A stretch of DNA of 64,000 nt, taken from assembly GCF_014633365.1 (NCBI RefSeq), contig NC_068349.1, positions 19,854,753-19,918,752 on the forward strand, given 5' to 3'. The notes below the pieces were generated by a model. The model was not told where the DNA came from, did no database searches, and saw only the letters and a list, made by a program, of their open reading frames with translations. Both the position numbers and the translations under genes were made by a program. Of this stretch, positions 56,076 to 64,000 are shown piece after piece (within the stretch, counting starts at the first letter, position 1; each line of letters opens with the position of its first letter). This DNA comes from Diospyros lotus (Eukaryota; Streptophyta; Magnoliopsida; Ericales; Ebenaceae).

Positions 56076-56299
56076 GTTCAATCAAGATTGGTCTCCGCTT
56101 TAAGAACACAATCAGCCATTGGTTCATCCCACCCTGCAATAGACAACAACTTGGATTTTCCAATAGAAGCAAAAACCAACACAACAACAATAGTTTTGTT
56201 TTCTTCGGCAAAACCTTCGACTCCTTCAGCTATATCCCTTAGCTTTTCTCTTGCTAGTGCTGTCTTCACCTTCTCGTTGGCTATTTTAACCCAAGTCAA
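56076..56299 (-). pseudogene. Unidentified segment between gag and the captured fragment
   Basis: An open stretch on the minus strand (TWVKIANEKVKTALAREKLR then EENKTIVVVLVFASIGKSKL) runs up to a stop and then into the UGT80-like part. It is not recognisable as gag or as sterol glucosyltransferase. It may be element linker or a second captured piece. Confidence 0.4.
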
Positions 56300-57139
56300 A
56301 TCCTTATTTTATTCCAAATTTGATTGTTCCTCAGATTTCGATAAGTCCAAAATCTGAGGAAAGGCTCCAACACTATCATCCGCATCGATGACTAGTTCTT
56401 TAGTCGGATTTGCCTGATCCCATGCTGTTCCATCAGCATCTCCATCTCTTTGTTTCTTCTTCAATGTTGCCAACGTTAATTCATGGACCCTGGCACTATT
56501 AGCAGCATGCTTAAGAGTCTTGGGCTGAAGCATCGTCAACATTGGCCTCAACTCTTCGTTCAAGCCAATTATGAAGCGTGAAACGAAATAGGCCTATGTC
56601 AAATAGGGGTTATGATCGAGCATCAAGGCCATTAGCTCTTCAAACTTCAATTGGTACTCCATCATTGACTTTACTTGCCTGATTTTGTTGAACTCTTCCA
56701 CCACATTAGACAAGCCCCGATCTCCAAACATTTCCTTTGGCTGCCCCATTTTAAGAGACTCCTCTTGGTTAGAACTTCCGCAATAATCATCAAAGAATTC
56801 CACGAGAAAGCTGTAATGATATTTCTTAGTTAGAATCATCGCAAACTCCTGCAATTGCTCATGTAACATATGGCTGAATTCCTTGCTCGTATCATGTACC
56901 ACACTTCTTGTTTTCTTGTTCAATTGGCTAATCCCTTTCTCCAACTTCTTTTCCCATGCCTGAGACTTGTGGCCGAACTCCTCATGTTTCCTATTGTTTC
57001 CAATTGAAAATGCAGCCTTCTTTTGCTGCCCTTGAAACTCCATTTGTCTCATGCATGAATTGCTTCCCATGGTCGACTTCTCACCAACAGAACATGGTAA
57101 AGACCAAGGAGCAAGAGTTCTATACATTCTAAATCCCAC
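56300..57139 (-). pseudogene. Gag of the gag-only element
   Basis: The minus-strand frame 57139-56594 encodes 181 residues with an N-terminal charged region and then SNVVEEFNKIRQVKSMMEYQ, LKFEELMALMLDHNPYLT. After one in-frame stop (TAG, about 56594) it continues AYFVSRFIIGLNEELRPMLT, MLQPKTLKHAANSARVHELT. This is the Retrotrans_gag signature (F-x-L-R-Q ... V-x-Y-x-x-x-F-E-x-L ... FI-x-GL). A charged tail with ADGTAWDQANPTKEL follows. The related gag at 60229-60879 is intact across the same region. Confidence 0.85.
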
Positions 57140-58285
57140 ACTTCCCTTCTATAACTGCCTCACAACAGTCACCTCTGAAATTGATCCAATAAGTGGCAAA
57201 TTGCAGCCACTATTCTGCTTCAAAGTCAAGTCTATTGTAGGAGCGGAAGAAGTCGCACAATTACAACAACTTGATTGGCCTTCTAGAGTTCCTTAGATCG
57301 CCATCAGAAGTGAAAATTGATCGCTACAATGGTCACCTTCACAACCTAGATCACTGTAGTCAAAGAATTGATCCCGATCTCCTGCTACTCCCAGTTTTCC
57401 ATAATCGCCTTCAATTTTCGACAATCAAGATCCATGCGTCAGAATCAATTGGCCAAGTTGTCTTCCAATTCCAAGCCTCGAATATCAGTCGACCTCACCT
57501 CCTTGTGCGCTGAACTCAATTTCACCTTATGCATTGGAATCAATTCTGAGATTCAACTGGGGATCTCGTGGTTGCTTCTTTGTTTTGAATGCCCAATTCA
57601 CCAGAATAATTGTAATTGCACCAGAAGAAGAAATCGAAGGCTAAGGTTCTGCTCTAGGAGTTGCCTCTGCCTCATCTTCTTATCTGCGCACTCTGATTAT
57701 TGCCTAAACCTTCTTTCGTTGGAAATCATTGCAACCGATCGCTATGGATCAACAATTTTTGGATTGGATCACGATCATTGGTCGTGCTTGCCTATCAACG
57801 TCGAGGCCAAGTGAAGTTATCAGAACTTTAGAAGTTGGGTGGAATCTCTTGAATCACTGCTCAATCGGTTTCGCACCGAGTTGTCGGACTCTGCCAATCC
57901 TAACCCGCTGCAGAGATCGCAAGAGCTAACTATTACTATTTGCGAAATTACCACCAAGGAGTGTTGGCTTGGCAACGCCTCCATGAGTTGCCTCCTTTGA
58001 CTCGTTTAATTCCGAGATTGGCTTGCTCTGTTTCGATATGTCCTTCCTTCTTCAAGTGGATCCAGAATTCACACCAAGAACAGTCAGAAATTAACAACTG
58101 AGGAACGATTGCTTTGCTTCGAATATGGATCTTGCTCGCGCCAAAATTCCCCACTAGAATCACCGTTTCTGTCGAATTCGCTGGAGCCCATGAATCTCTG
58201 CTCAATCAATTCTAACGAGAGTCGTCAGAATCAACTACCAAAATTACATGAACCACAGCCGAAGAAAGACCGCTCTGATATCATT
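57140..58285 (-). other. Leader region between PBS and gag of the gag-only element
   Basis: About 1.1 kb without a supported gene. Open frames on both strands (for example 57368-57814 plus) have no recognisable similarity. The leader includes repeated AATTC(T/C)GA and GAATCAATT(C/G) phrases. Confidence 0.5.
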
Positions 58286-58694
58286 TGTCATATACTTAGG
58301 GTTTAGCCTAGGAGTGGATTGACAATCAGAAGAATCTGATGGAATAGAATCAAGAACAGAACATTGGAGAGGAAAAATGGACATAAATGGGGGAAAGAAT
58401 GTAGAGAGAAATGAGGGAGAGTGTAGAAGAAACGAGAGGGAGATTGGCAAAGAATTGTAGAGAGATAATTAGAGTTTCATTCAATCATTTCAAGCATAAT
58501 CTTCCATCCTCTGTTGTGGCTCATCTATAGCCTAACAGCCTGCCACTTGCACCCATGTGCAATATAATATAACAAACAGTCTAACTGTCTATTAGATGGA
58601 GACAAAGCCCTATAACAGAAAATATAAAAAGGAAATGTAAACTTCTACTATTATATTACTAATCTATCATTGGGCAATCCCTAGGGTCATGGCA
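58286..58694 (-). repeat. 5' LTR (right copy) of the gag-only element
   Basis: 409 bp, same termini and order as the left copy. On the minus strand the PBS follows directly at 58284-58273. Confidence 0.93.
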
Positions 58695-58699
58695 TGGAG

Positions 58700-59282
58700 T
58701 AGGCCCCACTTTGGAGGATGTAATTACATTGAAGGGGTTGGACCTTGTCCTGAGGTCAAATGGGAAAACTTGGTGATCACACCTTACCAAGGCATTAACT
58801 GCAAGCATGCTTGAAGTCTTAATGGAGAAGGCTACAAACTAATGACTTAGTTTGCTGGTAATGGCTTGCCCTTGAGGAAGTTGAGCAAGAGAATATTTAG
58901 AAGATGGATGTGCTATTGGTTCATGGATTTGAGCTTACAAAATGATGATCCATGCAATGGAAAGTAAGATGCAACCCCAAACTTGGCTGCTCTGATATAT
59001 GCTGGCTTTCTCATGGTGCATCTTTGAGGGTCCTTAAATGGGATCAGCTATGACACTACCCCATTGATTTAGTAGCTATCCTTGTTGAGGGAAGATCAGT
59101 TACTCTAGCTTCTCAAATGGAAATTATCCTCTTGGAGTTCCATTTTCCACAAATTAGATTGTTGGTCCTTGGGGAGATACAACATTGCCTTTTACATAAC
59201 CACCCTTCTCTTGCTATATTCTTCAATGAGCAGTCCCCTTCAATCGTCCCTGATCATCAGGTATTTCTTGAGACTAAGCATG
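58700..59282 (+). other. PP2C intron 3 (or downstream) between two retroelements
   Basis: Continues the sequence interrupted at 53521. No gene, exon 4 or element terminus is visible. Confidence 0.55.
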
Positions 59283-59616
59283 TGTTACAACCCTAGGGTT
59301 TGGCTAGGATTTAGGAAGTAAATTGGTAAGAATTAGAGGAAGAAAGAGCAGAAAATGAGGGAAAGAGAGAAGAGAACAGAAAGAATGGTGGGAGAAGAGA
59401 GAAAACCAAGGGAAAGCTAGGAGAATTGAGAGAGGGAAAATGGAATTCAATTGTTATTCAAATCATGCCTTTCTCTAACTATGCCAGCCTCTTTATAGGC
59501 TTACAATTGAAGGAAATAACAAAAAATACAACCAACTAACTACTATAACAGCCTTGCTAACTATTTATACAAGAGTTAGTTATTCCCGCCTAGCCTCTAG
59601 ACTTCTACAGTTAGGT

Positions 59617-60165
59617 CTACAACTTATATACAATGGATTTCCCCCCAATTACAATCATATCCTCAGGGTCATAACAATCCCCACCCCTTCGAACAATTCT
59701 TGTCCCCAAGAATTGACAGCTATTAACTTGTTCTTCATCCAATACCGATCTTAACAATCTGATTTCTTCTTCGCCTTTTCTTGTGCTTATCTTGTATTTT
59801 TTTTGCCTTTCCACGTCTTTTTCTCTAATGTCACATCTCCCAAACCAGATGGCAGTAACCTCCTCTTCCATAATATCAAAACTCCCGAACCAAATGGCTG
59901 CAACCTGTTCTTCCTTCATCATCTGAATCTGGTCCACACCAGGTGAAATGACAGCAATATTGTCATACAGCTCGGGATCAAAATACCTCAAAACGGCAAG
60001 GTTAGTTTCTTCGGTTGCAATTTCCTTGACCTGTGACTCCTCAACAGTAATAGTACTATTACTTGCTGCAACACCTAATCCAACCTTTGAAGCTCCTTTC
60101 TCATCTTTAGTAGGGACCTCCTCAAGTGGAAAGATTTTTACTTGCTGATTGTTGGAGTACACCAC
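59617..60165 (-). CDS. Unrecognised C-terminal ORF of the second gag-only element
   Basis: 182 codons, acidic then basic, open from MVYSNNQQVKIFPLEEVPTK into the LTR. It has a short internal repeat (VAAIWFGSFDI and VTAIWFGRCDI) and a Lys/Arg-rich segment (REKDVERQKKYKISTRKG). The last third is alignable at DNA level with the tail of the element at 53522, so it belongs to this element family. It is in a different frame from the gag upstream and may be its displaced C-terminal part. No function is assigned. Confidence 0.45.
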   Translation of the reverse strand: MVYSNNQQVKIFPLEEVPTKDEKGASKVGLGVAASNSTITVEESQVKEIATEETNLAVLRYFDPELYDNIAVISPGVDQIQMMKEEQVAAIWFGSFDIMEEEVTAIWFGRCDIREKDVERQKKYKISTRKGEEEIRLLRSVLDEEQVNSCQFLGTRIVRRGGDCYDPEDMIVIGGKSIVYKL

Positions 60166-60228
60166 AGGCTCACTTTCAGTAGATTTTTCCTCAAGTGGAA
60201 CCTCAATCTCTTTTTCAGCAATTGACTT

Positions 60229-60879
60229 TCATTTCTTGTCATTCTGAATTGGCTGATCCAATTTAGGTTTTTCCTCATTCTTTGCAGCTACCATTCCCAT
60301 TTTTAGGACCTCATCAACCTCATACTTCTCATCAACTGCATGAACTCCATCTTCCTCTTCCACTGCTACTTCATCAGCTTCTTGCACTACTTGATTAGCA
60401 GCCTTAGAAGTTCCTTTGATCTGTTGGCTGCTATTGGGATAACCTTTAGGCAGCAGCCCATGCTTTTGATATATGGCTTCCAGCGCCAACTCTTGCAGCC
60501 TAGCCTTCTCGGCTGCTTGCTGTACCGTGGCCAGAAACATCATTCTCACCATAGGACTTAGCGTATCATTAAGGCCATTAATGAATCTTGATAAAAAATA
60601 AGACTCGGTCAAAGTTGGATGGAAATTAAGCACAAGTGCTTTCAATTTCTCAAACCTGACTAGGTATTCCATAATTGAGCCCTCTTGTTTCAACTTGTTA
60701 AGCTCCTTTTTATAGCTCTCATCTCCGATCTGATTGAAGGAAGCAGAGTATTCCCTAGAAAAGCATTCTATCGAAATACTAACATGAAATTTATGTGAAA
60801 ATAGAATAAAAAAGTCGTCCAATTGTCTACTAAGGTCCTCAATTCCTTCCCTTGTTGCAGCACATAGTCCTTCAGCCAT
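60229..60879 (-). CDS. Gag of the second gag-only element
   Basis: 216 codons without a stop: MAEGLCAATREGIEDLSRQL, KKELNKLKQEGSIMEYLVRF, EKLKALVLNFHPTLTESYFL, SRFINGLNDTLSPMVRMMFL, then VQQAAEKARLQELALEAIYQ and an acidic tail. This is a Retrotrans_gag capsid domain without a zinc knuckle. The equivalent gag at 56300-57139 shares the same motif order but has a stop. The product would form virus-like particles with RNA if expressed; expression is unknown. Confidence 0.8.
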   Translation of the reverse strand: MAEGLCAATREGIEDLSRQLDDFFILFSHKFHVSISIECFSREYSASFNQIGDESYKKELNKLKQEGSIMEYLVRFEKLKALVLNFHPTLTESYFLSRFINGLNDTLSPMVRMMFLATVQQAAEKARLQELALEAIYQKHGLLPKGYPNSSQQIKGTSKAANQVVQEADEVAVEEEDGVHAVDEKYEVDEVLKMGMVAAKNEEKPKLDQPIQNDKK

Positions 60880-61180
60880 CTCCTATGTTCAATTCCTTGA
60901 AAATTCACTGCTGTAATAACCACTTGCTCAACTTCTAAGGATCTCTTTGGAAATTTATTCCAATACTAAAATTCAACAACCCAAGCCAATGCAATTGCTG
61001 CTTCCAATTTAGCAACCTTAATCCGCTTCAGACATTACCCTAGCAATAGCCTAGATCTGAATCATCTTCTTAGCTGCTGTTGAATGGCCGTTAAATCAAT
61101 TTTCGAAATCTGATCGAGTTTGTTTGGCCTTCAAGTCAACCTACTATCAACTTCCAATTCACTCTAAACCACCGCCTTAG

Positions 61181-61204
61181 TTACGATGGAGTAACTAAGG
61201 ACTG
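61181..61204. repeat. Short inverted repeat CTTAGTTAC / GTAACTAAG
   Basis: GCCTTAGTTAC and GTAACTAAGGA form about 10-bp arms around GATGGA, at the border between the second gag-only element and the Reina-like LTR. It may be a relic of the junction. Confidence 0.5.
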
Positions 61205-61580
61205 TCGCCTTCCAAATTTCAGCTTCTTAAGAGTTTGATTGGCTCTCATGTCAGATCTTGGATCTGGCAATAGCTTCCGCTGCAATTCAGGCTGAATTGC
61301 GCGCAAAAGGGATACCCGAAGGTAGTGGAATTTGAGAGAGAAATAGAAAGAGAGAGAATCATGAAAGAGATAGGTGAGGGAAATGTGATTCAATTGTATT
61401 TTTAGATACCCACTAAAGGGGCAATGAGTTGGCTTATATACCCTCCTCAAGGAGGTGCCAACATTTGAATTACAATCAGCTAACTACCAGCTTCTACACA
61501 CTTCTAAGCTCCAATCGCCTATTCCCATTATTACTACATTACCCTTCGAATAACAGACGCCCTCGCCCCTGTCCGTGACA
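61205..61580 (-). repeat. 3' LTR of the Reina-like element, left end uncertain
   Basis: It ends TCCGTGACA at 61580, followed by the complemented polypurine tract ATTCCCCACCCCTTCAG (61581-61597). TATA box GGTATATAAGCC on the minus strand (about 61433-61444). The left terminus is not certain (candidates at 61203 and 61249), no TSD found. Confidence 0.7.
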
Positions 61581-61597
61581 ATTCCCCACCCCTTCAG

Positions 61598-64000
61598 ATT
61601 CTTCTTGTCCTCAAGAAGAGGTTATAGGAGTCCGACTGCCCTTGGAAATTGCTGGAGTAAGTCTGGGAGATACTCCCAAGTGTTGTTTTCCAGATGAAGG
61701 GTGGACCAACGGACGAGCACCTAAGTGAGGGGAAGATTTTGTTTGTATATCACGCGTTTATCCACGATAGCCACAGGTTCAGCTGTCTGTTGCGATGCTG
61801 GAACAGTCGGGGGTAGAGATGCGCTCACCGAGTTAGTACCCATGAGATGGTTTGAGGAGAGAGACGTGGAAAACAGGATGAATCGAAGTCTCTGCGAGAA
61901 GTTGTAATTGGTAGGCCGTTTTGCCCACCTGAGCTAACACTTCATACGACCCATAGAATTTAGGACTCAGTTTGGAGACGGCCGCTGGTGAAAGAGTCTT
62001 CAATTGGGCATGTCGCAGTTTAAGATAGACTCGGTCCCCAACTGAAAAGTGTCATTCACTCCGCTTTTTGTCAGCGTATTGCTTCATGCGATTTTGGGCA
62101 TTTGCTCATTCCCGCTTTAATGTCTACATCACTTGTTGTCTCTAAGTGAAATAATCATCCACTGTGGCTACCAAGTTGGGGCCACCACTGACCGGAAGCA
62201 GTGGTGGTTTGTAACCGAATAAAGCCTCAAACGGGTCATTTTCAAGGACGAGTGGAAGTTTGTGTTGTACCACCATTGTGCCAAGGGCAGCCACTTGTGC
62301 CACTCGGCAGACTGCACCAAGCACACACACCTAAGGTAGGTCTCCAGGCATTGATTTACACGTTCTGTCTGTCCATCCGTTTCCAGATGATAGGCCGAGG
62401 ACATGTGGAGCTTGGTTCCCAGTGATTTCATAAGCTTCTTCCATAATAAGCTGGTAAATACTTTGTCGCGATCGGATACAATGACGCGAAGCAAGCCGTG
62501 TAATTTTTCAACCTAATCAAGGAACACTCGAGCCACTTCTTGGGCTGTGAAGGGATGAGTGAGACTTAGGAAATGGCTGTATTTGGTGAGTCTGTCCACG
62601 ATTACTAATATGCAGTCTTTGCCCTCTGACTTGGGTAATCCTTCCACGAAATCCATACTGATGCTAGCCCAAGCTTGCTCCGGTTGAGGCAATGGTTGCA
62701 GCAGCCCTGGAGGGTGAATGTTCTCATGTTTACATCGGCTGCAAATGTCACAATTCTTAATATAACTTTGCATGGCCTTCTTCAACCCCGGCCAATAGAA
62801 CAATTGTTGTACTCGGTTATACGTGCTTTGGACCCCCGAATGGCCACCTACGGGCGAGTCATGCAAAGCTGTTAGGATCTTTCGTCGTAACAGCTCATCA
62901 TCCCCGATCACCAGCTTCTCTTTGTAGCGTAACAACACATTCCTTAGCGAATAACCCGATTTGCTCGTGGGGTCTAATGTCAGTTGCTCCATTAGATCCC
63001 TAGTCCACTCTGTGTGCGCGTAACTGGCTGCGACCTCTAGGTGCCATTCTAGTATGACAGAAGTCATGGCTGCCGCTGTTCCTTCCTCCATACAACGGGA
63101 AAGGGCATCAGCTGCCTTGGTGTAATCAAGCCCCATGAGTTTAGACATACCTTTCCGTTGGAGGTGTGTGTGTAACTTCTGTTGCAATAGGAATTTCAAG
63201 CTTTCATGGTCAGTGCGAATAACTATCTTACTCCCTTCGAAATAATGTTGCCATTTGTCGACAGCCATCAACACCGCCAGGAGTTCCTTCTTGTACACAC
63301 TAAGACCGAGGTGCTTTGGAGCTAAAACCTGGCTGATGAAGGCTATAGGCCTCCCTCCCTGAGCCAACACTGCTCCTACTCCATAGTTGCTGGCATCGGT
63401 TTCCAGAACAAACAGTTGATTAAAATCGGGGAGGGTCAATGTAGGAACCTCACACATGGCCTTCTTCAGTAGATCAATGGCGGTTTCAGCTGCTTCATCC
63501 CAATGAAATCCATCTTTTTTGAGCAACACCGTGAGTGGCTTGCTGATGATGCTGTAATTTTTAACAAATCGCCTGTAATAACCCGTGAGACCCAAGAATC
63601 CCCGCAAACTCTTCACAGTGGTCGGCCGTGGCCAGTCATTCATAGCAGCAATCTTTTGGGGGTCAGTGCTCACCCCCTTCTCTGATATAACATGGCCCAA
63701 ATATTCCACTTGAGTTTGTGCGAAGGCACATTTGGACTTCTTGATGAACAACTTATTGAATCTAAGGATTTGCAAGGTTAACCGTAAATGCTCTATGTGT
63801 TTAGGGAAACTGAGACTGTAAATTAGGATATCATCAAAGAAAACCAGAATGAATTGGCGGAGATAAGGTTTGAATATTTGGTTCATTAGGGCTTGAAAAG
63901 TTGCTGGGGCGTTAGTTAAACCGAGAGGCATAACTAGGAATTCGTAGTGTCCTTGGTGGGTCCTAAAGGCTGTTTTGTGGATATCTTGGGGATTCATACG
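61598..64000 (-). pseudogene. Reina-like chromovirus pol (RT, RNase H, integrase, chromodomain), running off the window
   Basis: The frame 63997-62513 contains RT blocks HYEFLVMPLGLTNAPATFQA, FILVFFDDILIYS (catalytic FDD kept, about 63835) and KGVSTDPQKIAAMNDWP, RNase H (FVLETDASNYGVGAVLAQGG, IVIRTDHESLKFLLQQ), and integrase zinc region GGHSGVQSTYNRVQQLFYWP with CDICSRCK. A short deletion joins LMGLDYTK to AADALSR. At 62513 an in-frame TAG breaks VFLD-VEKLHGLL; the same frame goes on with SDRDKVFTSLLWKKLMKSLG and ETDGQTERVNQCLETYLRC, so the DDE triad is present. A frameshift near 62330 leads to FEALFGYKPPLLPV. The C-terminal GPY/F part (SPKFYGSYEVLAQVGKTAYQ) and a chromodomain (VLVRWSTLHLENNTWEY) follow to 61620. 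The gag end lies beyond 64000. Few lesions make it the youngest-looking pol here and a candidate helper for the gag-only elements. Confidence 0.9.

Larger units (their letters stand above)
53522..58694 (-). mobile_element. Gag-only LTR retrotransposon carrying a captured sterol glucosyltransferase fragment
   Basis: LTRs of 404 and 409 bp (53522-53925 and 58286-58694), termini TGTCAT and GGTCATG(A/G)CA, perfect TSD TGGAG (53517-53521, 58695-58699). GCTCTGATATCA (58273-58284) is the complemented PBS and ATTCCCCCTTCATTGAG (53926-53942) the complemented polypurine tract, so it reads on the minus strand. In that sense the order is: leader, gag (57139-56300), captured UGT80-like fragment (56075-54118), Lys/Arg-rich tail, 3' LTR. 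Two hAT elements sit in the captured part. There is no protease, RT or integrase. It lies in intron 3 of the PP2C gene, in opposite orientation. Confidence 0.93.
59283..61200 (-). mobile_element. Second gag-only LTR element, 5' LTR not found
   Basis: 3' LTR at 59283-59676 (TGTTACAACCCTAGGG to GGGTCATAACA, 394 bp; TATA box CCTATAAAGAGG on the minus strand near 59490), preceded in sense by the polypurine tract GGGGTGGGGAT (complement at 59677-59687). Gag at 60879-60229 and a second frame at 60165-59617. No pol. A right LTR of the same sequence and a PBS were not found, so the right boundary (about 61200) is approximate and the element is probably truncated by the Reina-like copy. Confidence 0.7.

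Noticed and set aside
57368..57814. A 148-codon plus-strand ORF
   Set aside because: It is antisense to the leader of the gag-only retroelement and shows no recognisable motif.

Overview
The window is nuclear DNA of a flowering plant, most likely a eudicot. The evidence is stacked LTR retrotransposons of plant-specific lineages (SIRE-like Copia, Tekay/Del and Reina-like chromoviruses, Tat, Cassandra TRIMs, a gag-only TR-GAG element), two non-autonomous hAT elements, and one intron-containing gene, a clade A protein phosphatase 2C of the HAB1 type. The species cannot be named from sequence alone. Apart from that phosphatase, nearly every coding-looking stretch belongs to a transposon and most are broken.

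Layout. 1-13906: a SIRE-like, non-autonomous Copia derivative, cut by two solo LTRs (1679-3253, 4324-5812), a Cassandra TRIM (3489-4134) and a complete TR-GAG element (6830-12583). 13907-42252: a Tekay-type Ty3/Gypsy chromovirus stretched to 28 kb by nested insertions: a solo LTR (15151-17606) and a second Cassandra (17835-18495) in its 5' LTR, a 15-kb composite (19657-34845) in its gag zinc knuckle, and a solo LTR (39364-41550) in its 3' LTR. The composite holds a SIRE-like LTR, a minus-strand Tekay-like LTR with PBS, and a Tat element with two RNase H domains, 60-bp tandem repeats and an antisense extra ORF. 42253-48960: AT-rich intergenic DNA with a minus-strand Tat gag relic and a long foldback. 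48970-51695: leader and first three coding exons of the PP2C gene. 51696-64000: its third intron, or the region downstream if the gene is truncated, filled by minus-strand elements: a gag-only LTR element that captured part of a sterol glucosyltransferase gene and was itself hit by two hAT elements, a second gag-only element, and a Reina-like pol running off the window.

Many boundaries are fixed to the base by target-site duplications (TSDs): GAAAA, TCAAT, AGAAG, TCTAG, AAAGA, AATTC, GACAA, ATACC, TGGAG, CCACCAAG and ACCCTAGC. The most noteworthy items are the captured UGT80-type fragment with two hAT insertions that excise cleanly on paper, a hAT element carrying a piece of a SIRE-like LTR, the TR-GAG element with hairpin arrays and a 12-bp minisatellite in both LTRs, and four different LTR families that each carry clusters of short palindromes with a TCGA core.
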